Source: Piliocolobus tephrosceles
Taxonomy: Eukaryota > Chordata > Mammalia > Primates > Cercopithecidae
DNA length: 64,000 nucleotides
Direction: 5' to 3'
NCBI RefSeq assembly: GCF_002776525.5
Contig: NC_045441.1
Span: forward strand, 88,849,101 to 88,913,100
Positions 25,826 through 38,124 of the stretch are shown piece by piece. A program made the translations under genes and the position numbers. How positions within the stretch are numbered: position 1 is the stretch's first letter; every line of letters starts with the position of its first letter. Below the pieces are notes generated by a model. It was not told where the DNA came from, did not search any database, and was given only the letters and a program-made list of their open reading frames with translations.

Positions 25826-28195
25826 AACTTTTCCAAACTATCAGCCTCTTTCCTGGTTGTATCTCCTGTCACCTTTCTCCAACCTATAGATTTCCTTGTA
25901 TTTTTTTTTTTTCCTTTCCTCACCTATGACTTGTAAGTACTCACTCATCTGCTATCTCTTTTTTTCTGAGCTAGTGAACACATTTGGCAAATGAACACAT
26001 TGTTGATTCATGTTCTGCAACTTCAGTCGAATTCTTAGTGTTCCCCAGACAATTTTCTGTGTGCATCTTGTCCATTCTATGATCTGTTCCCCATAAATAC
26101 CTCTCAGATTGAGACTATGGTCCTTATGTACTAACTACAAATAAATCCCAACTCTCAGCTGCCATACTTTTCTCCTTTTATGAAGAAATGCAGGGACTTC
26201 ACATGGATTTGTTCACATTTCTGTGCCATTTTTGCACCCTCCACACACAGACACATTTACCTGTCTCTGACGGAAATAACAGTTTTGGGATTTCTAAGCC
26301 CCTAATGGAATTAACTCTGTTATTACTTTTCTCACCCAGAGGCCCCAAACCATTCTTCTCCACCATGGTCCTCATTTGCTACCACTGTGTAGACACATTA
26401 TCATTTACCGCAGATCTCTCTTGTCTTTCAAATTACTCTTGCTCAGATCCCAATAATAGTTACAAACCAGGAAATTTCATTTTCCATTGCATAACAAGTA
26501 TATGGGGTACTTGTTATGATTAATGCCTAAAGTTTGATCTCTGGAGGTATTTTTGCATACACATTGTTTCTCTTTTCCTCATTCCCTATTTTTCTTTTTC
26601 CTTTCCTCTATTTACAGCAGTTTTGCAGCTCTAGGCTTCTGCTACCTCTCTCCCTAATTCTCACTCCATTCTACACAATAATGGTAAAGGAATAGCTAAG
26701 AAAGAAAATTATTCTATCTCTACAGAAGTGGGTGTAGTGATAACAATGCAATCTAGTAGCTAATGCATTGCAAATTCTTTACTTAGTGATTAATCTTTTT
26801 CTTTTATCCCTGTCAAAAGTTGGAGGAGTAGCAAAAGCAGCATTTCCTAGAGTATAATTGCAATTAAATTCCAAAATGTGAATACTTCTTCTTTTCCTAA
26901 GTTTTTGGGTAAAGCTTTCAACGTTGTTGGTGATTTTAGTACAAATCTCTCCAAGTGACAGTACTTCATTGCTTACTCTTCCTCTGCTTCTGCAAAGCCA
27001 ATTTGTTATTTGGAGAATGGAGTGTGTAAAGGCCATAGAGCAAAGTCTTTCATGCTCCGTCTAGCATAAAGCAGCTGAAAAAACACATGATTTGGAGCAT
27101 CAAGGCTATTGCTGAAGACTTTCCCGTTAATGCAGATGTTCAATTTAAATGCATGTGCTTATAGACCCTGAAAGGAGTAAGGTCGACTTGCTATAGGAAT
27201 ACTAAAGATGCATGGTGTTTCTTTCATTTTGGTAGTCACAAGGGTAAATTGTATCCAGGAAGTAAAACACTCTATGGAATGCATACCTTTCTCTGACAGT
27301 AGCAAATTCCCTTTCTGTATTACATATATATATATATACACACACACACATACACACACACACACTCAATAAATGTGTGTATGTGTTTATGAGTGTACAT
27401 CATTACTGTTATTGCTAAAAGTTATTATTGTAGTTTCCCTGGAAGGTACTGGTAAAAGCAAACTCTCTCAAGCATTTTTGACTTTCATGATACAGTTAAA
27501 AACATAATGTAGCAGGGGAAGAAGAAAATACTAATTTTCTACTACTACTTCAATGCACTATTTTGTCTCCACTAATGTTGAATATTAACATACTGAAAAT
27601 GTCAGAATACATTGGCTTCAATGGTTATAGTTGATGTATCCTCTCTGTTCTAAGCAACTTAGATGATTTGTAATTAAGAGTTTACATAATATTGACGTTT
27701 CTTCAGTTACTTAACCAAATAGCATCCCTCAGCAACGTCAAAATCAAATAATAGAAACTCCTCCTTGTGTTAAGATTTGCTAAGTATTATTTACATTCTG
27801 AAAGAGTTTATATTTTCATTATGTTTTTGTAATGGAAATACGTTTTGTTCCTAAATACTTTACCCTTACCATAAATTATCTTCTAAGTAAAATCAGTAAC
27901 TTGAAAAAGTAGAGGAAAATATTTTTGCATTGTCTTTGTACCTTTGTCAAATTATATTTTAAACTTACGTGATTGTCTAAATACCTGTTTAGCAAGAAAT
28001 GTATGTTTCACTTTAAAGGGGGGAAACTGTGAAGCCAGAGTTCATGTAACTACATGAGTTAGTGTGCCCAGAAATTAGTCCAGTGTATAAAAATATGTAT
28101 TAAATTAATGAATAAAACTAAGTAGAAAAGGATTACTTATGTGGTTGGTTTATGATGCTATTTAAAAATGTCAATTTAATGATCTGATGGAATTA
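25826..28195. other. Intronic DNA, mostly unassigned
   Basis: Contains a T13 run near 25899 and the TA/CA microsatellite listed separately. Pyrimidine-rich 26.2-26.7 kb holds a 111-codon chance frame without domains. Confidence 0.45.
27321..27365 (+). repeat. (TA)n(CA)n microsatellite
   Basis: An uninterrupted run of about 45 bases alternating pyrimidine and purine: TACATATATA units, then CACACA units. Confidence 0.95.
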
Positions 28196-28213
28196 CTGAC
28201 AAACAGTTGTTTT

Positions 28214-28544
28214 CCTTTTTTGGGGTTTTTATGGTTTTCTGTTGTTGTTGTTATTTGTTTGTTTTGACATGAATCTTACTCTGTCGTCCAGGCTCGAGTG
28301 CAGTGGGGCAATCTTGGCTCACTACAACCTCCACCTCCCATGTTCAAGCGATTCTCCTGCCTCAGCCTCCCAAGTAGCTGGGACTATAGGCGCCCGCCAC
28401 CACACTCGGCTAGTTTTTTTATTTTTAGTAGAGACAGGGTTTCACCATATTGGCCAGGCTGGTCTCAAACTCCTAACCTCAGGTGATCCGTCTGCCTTGG
28501 CCTCCCAAAGTTCTGGGATTACAAGCATGAGCCACCATGCCCCT
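28214..28544 (-). repeat. Alu (AluS-like), antisense
   Basis: Inverted Alu flanked by a perfect 18-base target-site duplication, CTGACAAACAGTTGTTTT, at 28196-28213 and 28545-28562. Tail side carries TTGTTGTTGTTATTTG. Confidence 0.96.
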
Positions 28545-28860
28545 CTGACAAACAGTTGTTTTATGTAAAGACTCAAAATTTGGGAGAATGAAATATTACA
28601 TACAATTTTTTATAGTCTAGGGATCTTCCCCATTGCTGAGGTGAGCAATCTATATGGAAGATTCCAGATAATAATTATTTCTGGAGTAAACTCTAAAGAT
28701 TAAACAAATGAATTAATTATGGTGTAGGCAATCTGTGGGCTTCTGGAAGTACCCTGTAATGGGAAGATGGTGCATATTAGGAATATCTCATACTCTCCAC
28801 TCCTCTAAGCAGCATAGGAAGGATGGATGAGAAGGCAATAGGTTAAGAAAATCAGTATCG

Positions 28861-29239
<379 letters not shown>

Positions 29240-29287
29240 TCATCTTAAGTAATTTGTAACAACACTTACTCAGAAGCTAGGACATTT

Positions 29288-29470
29288 CTTTTTTTTTTTT
29301 CCACAAGAAAAGTCATTTATTGAGTTTAAAAAGTGTTACACAGAGTAAAGTACCTGCAGCACAGGAACTTTCCTGAGAGGCCTTTGCTCCGCAGCCTGGA
29401 GCAGTGAGAAGGCCAAGGAGAAGAGGAAGAGTGCTGGGCAAGGGTAGCTGGGTGTGAGCTGAATTTCCTG
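29288..29470 (-). pseudogene. Probable processed-mRNA 3' end (5'-truncated retrocopy), parent not identified
   Basis: On the minus strand the sequence reads as unique GC-richer text, then AACTCAATAAATGACTTTTC, then an A-run (the T12 run at 29289-29300). An AATAAA signal lies 16-21 bases before the tail, as in a retrotransposed polyadenylated transcript. The GC-richer part (about 29350-29460) contrasts with its surroundings. I do not recognise the parent gene and could not find clear target-site duplications, so the 5' limit is a guess. Confidence 0.5.
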
Positions 29471-30182
29471 TGTCTTCACCCTAACCAATACTGTTGCTTA
29501 ATTTAATGTCTTATCTGCTCTGGCAAGGAAAATAAATATTTCAATTAGTAAAACTTCTACTGGTAACAGTGATTGCTATTTCAAGGAGGAAGAGAAAATA
29601 ATATGTGGAAAAATGGTTTTCCTCATTTATTATTTTCTGTGTATACACATATAAGTACACACCTGTAGGCAGGTAAAAATATATAAGTAAATATGATGTC
29701 AAATTATTATCCAAAGTAGAATTCATATTTTTACCATTCCTAGCTCTCCTGATTATTAAAAAAAATCCTGATGAATTCAGGTGAAAGATATATATTTCCA
29801 TGTAATTATAATTTGCTACAGAATGTCTAGTTAATAATGGTCACGTACCCATAACTTCATTTGCTTTTTTTCCCCTTTAGAATAAGAATAGGGATGTTTT
29901 TCTCCTTCTGCAATTTGGATACTTTCCAATTAAAAAGGAAACCGAATCTGGGTTATGCATTAATTACGATATTCTACTGGCTTATAAAATATATACAATG
30001 TATTTAGTGTTTGGTATGCAGTTACACTAAACAACAAAGTTTTTATTTATCTTCTTTTTTCAAAAAAAAAAAAAAAAACACCACCACCACCACAAGATCT
30101 TTTTTTAAAATTACAGCAATATTGAAAGTTTTTTTTAAATGATCCTGAATTTGAACTCATGACTTTACAGGACAGAGAAATA
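29471..30182. other. Intronic DNA with an A-run and CAC repeat
   Basis: A17 run and ACCACCACCACCACCAC at 30062-30094; otherwise nothing recognised. Confidence 0.45.
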
Positions 30183-30767
30183 TGTTACAAGAAAGGGGTC
30201 CCGATCCAGACCCCAAGAGAGGAGTGGATCAGGACCCCTTTGGTCTTGGATCTCACACAAGAAAGAATTTAGGGCGAGTCTGCAGTGCAAAGTGAAGGCA
30301 AGTTTATTAAGAAAGTAAAGGAATAAAAGAATGGCTACTCCATAGACAGCAGCCCTGAGGGCTGCTGGTTGCCCATTTTTATGGTTATTTCTTGATGATA
30401 CGCTCAACAAGGAGTGGATTAATCATTCCACCCCGCCCCCCGCACTTTTTAGACCATATAGGGCAACTTCCTGACATTGCCATGGCATTAGTAAACTGTC
30501 ATGGTGCTGATGGGAGTGTAGTAGTCAGGACAACCAGAGGTCACTCTCGTGGCCATCTTGGTTTTAGTAAAAAGATTTAGGTGGCTTCTTTACCGCAATC
30601 TGTTTTATCAGCAAGGTCTTTATGACCTGTATTTTATGCTGACCTCCGATCTCATCCAGTGACTTAGAATGCCTTAACTGTCTGGGAATGCAGCCCAGTA
30701 GGTTTCAGCCTCATTTTACCCAGTTCCTATTCAAGATGGAGTTGCTCTGGTTCACATGCCTCTGACA
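30183..30767 (-). mobile_element. Solo LTR of a class I endogenous retrovirus, antisense
   Basis: A 585-bp block begins TGTTACAAG and ends CCTCTGACA, so it has TG...CA ends. On the minus strand it reads as a retroviral LTR: TGTCAGAGG start, 'GCAACTCCATCTTGAATAGG', a TATA-like CCATAAAAATGG near 30374-30385, an AATAAA signal at 30303-30308, and a GGGACCCCTTTC end region. There is no internal viral sequence on either side. I recognise the LTR type (gammaretrovirus-like) but not its subfamily with confidence. The 4-bp flanks AATA and ATGG do not match. Confidence 0.85.
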
Positions 30768-31323
30768 ATGGTACATTTTTATTAAAAGTCTTGAAGAGAT
30801 TTTACCAGCTTGATCAATATAGCATGGCGTTTATTTGAAGCATATATAAGTTATTAATACTTGAAAACCTGATTTTGTAAGTTCTAGACATGTGATATGA
30901 TTATTGATTGTCTAAAATTACATATGGAAATTACCCAGCAAAATCATTTCTCTTGTATGTGAATGTACATGTGCATATGTTTGTATGTGTGCATTTTTCA
31001 AGAAGACCCAGTGATAATGTTGCCTTTAATGCTAAAAGATAACCTAAATATAGTCTCCCAGACTTTTAATTTTGTGGCAAGGTCCCCTTCACTTATAAAG
31101 GATGCAATTAATATATAAGATTTTAAAATATGTTTGTGCAATCAACATTGGGCTAATTGTATTCATTAATATTCTGCTTTTAGAAATGCATATTTTTTGT
31201 TGTTTCTAACTTAAAACATTTATGGCACTGCTGGCTGATTCCCTGGGAACTCTGTGTGGAGCATTTGGAAGTGCTATGGGAAGAGGTAATTATGCTGTTC
31301 AGGCTATCCGTGTTTCAAAGAAT

Positions 31324-31379
31324 ATGTATGTCATTAGTTTAGCCTTTAGTAATGTATGTCATTACTTTAGCCTTTATGT
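31324..31379 (+). repeat. Two-copy 28-bp tandem duplication
   Basis: ATGTATGTCATTA followed by G/C and TTTAGCCTTTA occurs twice with a 28-base period. Confidence 0.85.
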
Positions 31380-32002
31380 AAAAAACTGAGTAAAATGCTT
31401 TCCATTAATGGTGGAAGAACGTTGAATTCAGAGTATTTGGTTTTAAATATTAAAGTTTTAAAATTACATTGATAGTATTAACATGTCATATTATTTTTAT
31501 TGTGATAACATCAAAATTAAAAGATATGCACAATGTATATATGTTGTATCATCATATTCAAAGTACAGAAATAACTGTGCTGTGATATTTAAAACATCTT
31601 ATTTACCTGATTTAGTATAATTGCCTTTATAGTTGTAAAGAAATTTTACATATTTTAGACTTTCTTGTTAAGTGCAAATTAATGTTAAACACAACTATCT
31701 CTGAAACATAATTATCTGATTTCTTTTTCTGTTTCTTCCTTTAGAAGTTACAGAGCATCAGAACAAAATGTAGTATCTGTTTTGAATGTAATGCCGTCTC
31801 TTTGCCTTATCTTACTCAGCATATATGCACACAGTAAGATGAATGTAGCTAATCCATGTCCTGTATTTCAAGAGTTCTCTACTTTGTGAGTCCCTCTAGG
31901 TAGACTCATCAAAAGTTTCAGCCGTAAGTAATTTAACAGTGTACATACAGCTTCTGTGGGTTGCTAGCTTGAGAGAGCTGCTCCTCTCCAAAGACTCTTC
32001 TT

Positions 32003-32096
32003 TCTTTGTCTAGGAAGCGTGCTTGCTTCTTCCATGCATAAAATTTCAAGGGGGTATAGTGTTTTTTAACAAGCAAGCACACTTCCTAGACAAAGA
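32003..32096 (+). repeat. 26-bp inverted repeat (hairpin) with 42-nt loop
   Basis: The arm 32003-32028, containing TTTGTCTAGGAAGCGTGCTT, is the reverse complement of 32071-32096, with one mismatch. In the gene's transcript this could fold as a stem of 25 pairs. Confidence 0.9.
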
Positions 32097-32376
32097 TCAA
32101 TTGAGAGGGTGGAGAAAATCAGTCACCTGGATTACCTTTTCAGTGAAATAAAACCATTTTTGGACAAATTTGTCTTTATGGGCCTAAAACCATTCTTAGC
32201 ATTCATGAAATGATAATTTTTTTTTTATTTATTTGGGGTAAAAAAATAAAATAAAGTTAATGAATTGTAACTTTTAATCTCTTATGTCAAAATAACACTG
32301 ACATTGTATGGTTCTTTCTTAGAAAATACTTTTCATATGTTGCAACAATTGGAACATGCAATGGTCTCTTCTTTAT

Positions 32377-32698
32377 TTATTTATTTTAATTACTTTATTT
32401 ATTTATTTTGAGATGCAGTTTCACTTTTGTTGCCAGGTTGAAGTGTCATGGCATGGTCTCAGCTTATTGCTACCTCTGCCTCCCGGGTTCAAGCGATTCT
32501 CCTGCCTCAGCCTCCCAAGTAGCTGGGATTACAGGCACCCACCACCATGTCTGGTCAATTTTTTTCTTTTTTGTATTTTTAGTAGAGACAGAGTTTCACC
32601 ATGTTGGCCAGGCTGGTCTCGAACCCCTGACCTCAGGTGATCCATCTGCCTAACCCTTCCAAAGTGCTGGGATTACAGGCATGAGCCACTGCATCAGG
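32377..32698 (-). repeat. Alu (AluS-like), antisense
   Basis: Tail remnant of TTTA repeats, then GAGATGCAGTTTCACTTTTG and inverted monomers to GCCACTGCATCAGGA. Imperfect target-site duplication CTCTTCTTTATTTA / CTCTTCTTTCATTTA. Confidence 0.94.
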
Positions 32699-34477
32699 AC
32701 TCTTCTTTCATTTAATGTTGCTATTGGAGAATAGAGGGGAACCTCCCCTTTGACTCCAACCTCAAATTCTGAATGGAGATTTGATTGCTCTAGACCTTTA
32801 CCCACTTAGAAATGTTTAGCTGCAGGTAGCTAAGAAGTAGATCAGCTCAGACCTTCTGAAAATACTCATCTAGTGAACAGAGAACTGTAATCACTGGGGC
32901 AACTAAGAATGGTGTTTAATACTGGTTTTAGTAAAAAATGAAGCATTAGAATCCTTTGATGTTTATTTGAATCTTTTCAACCTAAAATGTCTGCTTTATT
33001 TCTCATTGAAAAAAAAAAAATTAAGACTAACCCAAAGAAGGCATTCATTTCTAACATTGGCAAGCACTTGGTACAATTGTCCTGCCACCATTTATAAGTG
33101 CATGAGTTAAATATGGCTTGAAGTCTTTTAGACAGCTAGATTTTTTACCTTAGGGTCTTAAAATCTTACAGACTACAGGAGCCACAAAAGTTTACCAGAA
33201 AATTTGGAAAGTTGACAGCTCCTAAATTAAACTTGTAGATTTCAACACAGACTTTTTTTTTTTTTAGTTTAGTCCCCCTTTAATTATAATAAATCTGAGT
33301 GATGAAACACCATCTTTTAAAAATAACTTTCTGCCAATGGAATATTCAAGATTAGCCATTATATAAAAGTGTGATATTATACATATAATTATTTTCTTGA
33401 GCATTGTACAAATTAGATTCATCACGAGGGATATCTTATTGGCTAGACAAGGGACATTTCACCAAATATCAACTAACCACATCATGGAATAAACACCTAG
33501 GAGAAACCACATTTGCTTTGTAGCTTTCAGGGCAGTTTTACACAACTACCAGATTTTGTGGTTTTAATAAATAGAGTGAGTTTCTGTCTCTACTTTTGCC
33601 AGGTAAAAATCATAACAATTGATAAGGAATATTCTATCAAAAAATCCTTTTTCTCTGTGGAGAGGAGAGAGATACATTTTCTCTACTAGAAGAGGACAAT
33701 ATTGATTACATTGGAAATCTGTGGCATTTCTTCAGGGTTCAATGTTTGAAGGAAAAAGTTTGGAAGCACGAAAATACACTGTGTTAGTATCTGTCTACTG
33801 GGATATGCAATATTGTATTATTCTACCTCTTACTGTAAAGATGATGTGTTAAAATAATATAAATGTGTAAAACCTCTAGAAATACGAGAAGCTTACAATG
33901 CACAATTAAGTTAAAATCCTCTTGTGAAAAGATATATACCAAAAGAAATTGGTAGATATTGCATATTCTCATCAGAGCTGAATTTTTATTCCTGTACAAA
34001 TTGAAGAAAATACCTTATTATCAATTACAGCCATAAAAAGGGTCTGAATATTTTCTAATTCGTCTAAAATAAACACTTGCTTAATTAAAAATGGAGTGGA
34101 TTCAACAGGATTAAATCTCATGAATGATCGATTTGTACTTTTATTAGATGGTTTGATGGCCACTCCAAAAAACAGACAATAATACTCAGGAATGTGAGGA
34201 TCAACATTTTTACATCCATTATTAATATGTTGATGTAATATTCAAGCAAGATTTTTTTTTCTCTCCCCTTCTTGATCTTGTCTACAATGTCAAGCAGTGA
34301 TTAGTTTTATTTTCCTACTATTATTGACTTGGGACTAGGTAATAGCTGGAATATTCTGGCAAGTTTGGTATCTTGGCAATTCTTTGTAACTGATCTACAA
34401 GCTTGTGAACCCAGGGACTAAGTAAATACTATGTATGTACCTTATCTAATAGCTGAGCATTAGCAGAAACATTCTAT
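32699..34477. other. Intronic DNA, nothing recognised
   Basis: About 1.8 kb of AT-rich sequence with poly-A and poly-T runs (near 33009 and 33252) but no identified repeat family or gene. Confidence 0.45.
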
Positions 34478-34660
34478 AGCAGAAGATCTCAATCTTTGTC
34501 ACATTAGAATTACCTGGGGAAATTTTTAAAAATTCCAGGGACAGATCAAATAGGCCACACTCTCTTGGCAAGGGTTCTAGACATCAACATTTTTAGAGCT
34601 TCCAGGAGATTCCAATGTGCAACCCAGGTAGAGAATCTAGAAGATATGGAAGCAGAGTCA
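34478..34660 (-). mobile_element. MER5A-like hAT MITE
   Basis: 'GATCTCAATCTTTGTCACAT', 'TTAGAATTACCTGGGGAAAT', 'CTAGACATCAACATTTTTAG' and 'GGAGATTCCAATGTGCAACC' follow MER5A end to end. Confidence 0.75.
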
Positions 34661-35978
34661 AAATTGGCAATGAGAAAAATCCCCCACACTGACACTGAAT
34701 GTACCATAGATATAAGTTTTTGTTGTTTTTTTTTTTTTTTTTTCTGCCGGGGGAAGGGATAAAGTAAATTTTGGACCAAATTACCTAGACTTTTGGGACA
34801 TACCCTCATATGTCATAGAGTGTGTCTCATTGCCTCCAGGAAACTGAGACAGAAGTGAACAGTGTAATTGGCTCTGGCCTCCTTATTGTGGCAAAATAGC
34901 AAATCTGTGTGCCGGGGCACGTCAGGGCAACACTATGCAAACTGCATTTGGATCAACCTTCATGTTGTCCCCCTACCCCCAACACATAGTCCTAGCCTAA
35001 TATTATCCTCATTTTTCCCTTGAAAATCATCCCTCCCCTAGGTTTATCTAGTGTTATATTTATGCTAGATCTAGTTCAAGTGTTTAGACAAAGCAAAGTT
35101 ATTAGTTAATAAAGGTTTAAGTATAATACCTCCCAGGGGTCCCAAAATTTTAATAGAGTCTCTTGAAAGTCAAAAATATAAAAGTTGTAAAACTTTAGTG
35201 ACAGGGGTAACTAGGAGAGGATTAAATAATTGGGCTCAAGGGGCCCTTTACATTTTCCCCCTTCAAATTAAACCAGGTGTGCAAAGTTGCCCATTAGATT
35301 AAGCCCTACTGAAAACATTAAGCTTCTGTTTATAATGCATTTAACGAATTTGCTGTTATCAGATCAAAAAGTATGTTTTTGTCTTTTTGGAGGATATATG
35401 GAGTCTTTTTGGTCATATAGTAGGGTAGTCAATTATACTGGAAAGTAATTATTATTTTACTCATGACAATTTGCCACTGTGCATTACATTTATCTTTATT
35501 TACTAAGAGAAATGTGCTAAATATCTGTCATCCTGTATGCTAAATTCTCCATAGATAATTTATAACATAATGTAATTTAAAATATCAGATGTACTATACT
35601 ATGTCATTGAATATTAAAGAGATGAAGTATAAATATTGTGAATATAATTGATTTTATAGAAGAAGTTACAACTTCTGACAGTAATTTTGTCTTTGAAAAA
35701 TAATGCCATCAATCAATCATTTAGTTAATATGTTTATATTCAGGAATGTTCACACTAAAAGTATTTTAGCAGTTTGAAGGCATTTAACAATTTAGGTATA
35801 ATAATATTGTTTTAATCTTTACAAGGAAAATTAGGAGGCTAAGGGCTGTAATTGACAAGTTTTATAAAAGCAGGCTGAGACTTGATAGCTTTAAATGCCT
35901 CAATATAATGTCTGTTAATTTATATTATTTTTAGTACTGTGAACTATAACTGATGTGCTCATTTCTTGATATTATTTG
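34661..35978. other. Intronic DNA, nothing recognised
   Basis: Contains a T18-type run near 34727-34743 and unique AT-rich DNA. Confidence 0.45.
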
Positions 35979-35990
35979 CATCAGTTTTTG

Positions 35991-36310
35991 TTTGTTTGTT
36001 TGTTTGTTTTTTGAGACAGGGTCTCGCTTTGTCACCCAGGCTGGAGTGCAGTGGTGCGGCCATGCTCACTGCAGCCTCAACATCGCAGGTTCAAACTATC
36101 CTCCCACCTCAGCAGCCCAAGTAGCTGGGACCACAGGTGCACACCACTATGCCTGGCATTTTTTTTTTTTTTTTTTTTTTTTTTGCAGAGATGAAATGAG
36201 GTCTCACTACGTTGCCCAAACTGGTCTGGAAATCCTGGCCTCAAATGATCCCCCAACCTTGGCCTTCTAAAATGTTGGGATTACACCTGTGAGCCACAGC
36301 GACCTGGCCT
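35991..36310 (-). repeat. Alu (AluJ-like), antisense
   Basis: (TTTG)n tail remnant, GAGACAGGGTCTCGCTTTGT, expanded T-run (about 24 T) between monomers, end CACAGCGACCTGGCC. GCATCAGTTTT occurs on both sides as target-site duplication. Confidence 0.94.
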
Positions 36311-37325
36311 GCATCAGTTTTAATTGTCATGTTTCTTTTCGCTATTGCAAAGTGAAAGAATTATTGTTGAAGTAAAAGTTTTTCCACCACCTGCTTGCCC
36401 CTGCTTGCTGCTCCCCCAACATTCAGGTTCTTCATTTGTCTCTGTCTCTTTGTGTCTCTCTGTCTCCGTTTTTCTCTGTCTCTTTCTCGCATATGCACAC
36501 ACACACCCACGCACACACAGAGTTCTGTTTTGAAGTGATAAATCCCAGCAGTCATTCACCACAAGCACTGTGAAGAATTATATCATCACTTTAACGGGTA
36601 GCTGCCAGTCAGGGAGGTTAATGCATTTGCTCCCTTCCAGTGGCAGAGGCTCCCTCTTCTTGATCATGGCAGAAAAAGAAAATTGACCTCCTGTTCCCAA
36701 TTTTATAGGGAATTTTTCCTTCTAGATAGGGGTAGTGACCTTGCCAGAGGATCCAAGTATTTTTAAGATCATATTTGACTAGATGATGGATGGCCAGTTA
36801 CCTGGGCACAAGCATCTGTTCTGATAAAGTTGGGGTCTGGGAATAGGGCAGCTGCATGGTAATGAATTTTGCTCTTGCCTCCAGCTGGCAGGAATGATAT
36901 TCTCAGAAATTTAGTTGATTCTCAAAGGAGATGATTGACAGTCCGACAATAAAATACAGAATGTTAAGAACCTGATCTTCAATTTTATGACACAACTTCA
37001 GTTTCATTCTTGAAACTTGCTCTACTAATAAATTGCTCATCTAGAACTAATTTTATGCTTTGAAGTGTATCCAGTGAGTTCTATAACAGACATTTTAACT
37101 TGTCATATGAAAGTGTCTTCCAAGTTTTCCATACTTTAAAAATTATCATCCATTCTCTTGTTCTCAGTGTGTGTAGAAAGGTGTTCACATTTGCCTACTT
37201 ACTTGTTTTCTGAGTAATAATGTTTTGGCATAGGAGATTACATTATGATTTATATGGGTTTTGTAAATCTTTCAGTTCTTCTAATTTTAGCATGACCTAA
37301 GTTATATTTTGTCATTTTCTTAAAA
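36311..37325. other. Intronic DNA with CT- and CA-rich tracts
   Basis: TCTCTGTCTCTTT-type pyrimidine tract at about 36435-36490 followed by a CACACA tract at 36495-36521. No gene. Confidence 0.5.
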
Positions 37326-37772
37326 AGTGTGTGATACAGGTATACAGTTATGAAATATATTTTATTTCTTGCCCCTTATTTTTTTTAACCATGCTGTGCT
37401 ATCAAATACTAGGTCTTATTTATTCTATTTTTTTCATTCCATTAACCATCCTCACCTCCACACCATAAGCCCTCAATTCCCTTTCCCAGTCTCTGGGAAC
37501 CATCCTTCTACTATGTCCATCGTTCAATTATTTTGATTTTTACATCCCACAAATAAGTGAAAACGTGATATTTGCCTTCCTGTGCCTGGCTTATTTCATT
37601 TAACATAATGATCTCTAGTTCCATCTATGTTGTTGCAAAGACTGGATCTTGTTAGTTTTTAAGGCTGAGTCATATTCTATTGTGTGTATGTACGACGTTT
37701 TCTTTGTCCATGCATCTGTTGATGGAACTTACGTTGCTTCCACATCTTAGCTATTGTGAATAATGCTTGCCA
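37326..37772 (-). repeat. L1 LINE fragment, antisense
   Basis: 'CAGTCTCTGGGAACCATCCT', 'TCCCACAAATAAGTGAAAAC', 'CTGTGCCTGGCTTATTTCAT', 'TAATGATCTCTAGTTCCATC' and 'CATGCATCTGTTGATGGAAC' are the inverted L1 ORF2 end in order. Confidence 0.92.
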
Positions 37773-38012
37773 CTGATGTTTGAAGCTTATCAAAAATTAT
37801 AGGAAAACAGATCAATAAGAATAAATTGGTTACTTTTTTTGTACCCAAAGCAATACACTTTTTGTGACAGCTTCACAAGAACTGAGCAAATATATAATTG
37901 TATCTTCAGCATAAATTCTTGTCTTTCCATAATGATAGAACTAGTTTTGTAATTCTCATGGTTTCCAAAAATTAACAAATAAAAATTTTCTAGAAAGCAT
38001 CCTCTGGACAAT

Positions 38013-38124
38013 TTCAGTTATTATTCTATCATTTTTGTAATTATGAGAAAAATGTGATATTGATAAAGTGTTCAAATTATACAATAGTCATTGCTTTGGT
38101 AATATGTCAGTCTGAAAACTACAG
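38013..38124 (+). repeat. 112-bp direct duplication, copy 1
   Basis: TTCAGTTATTATTCTATCAT through TCTGAAAACTACAG, repeated at 39263-39374 with two substitutions by eye. Not part of a repeat family I know. Confidence 0.95.

Larger units (their letters stand above)
30768..32376. other. Intronic DNA with small duplications and a hairpin
   Basis: No large repeat family seen. Holds the 28-bp tandem pair and the 26-bp hairpin listed separately. Confidence 0.45.

Noticed and set aside
28242..28568. 108-codon frame and others of the type found in Alu copies (13070-13321, 32356-32653, 35953-36270, 43173-43418, 55020-55241)
   Set aside because: These translate inverted or sense Alu sequence, giving the familiar spurious 'SPRLECSG...CLPGSSDSPASAS' peptides; not genes.
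30183..30767. Possible full provirus around the LTR
   Set aside because: No gag, pol or env-like sequence and no second LTR within the window; it is a solo LTR.
36320..36568. Frames of 64-82 codons with Arg/Glu- or Val/Cys-rich products
   Set aside because: They translate CT/GA and CA simple repeats.
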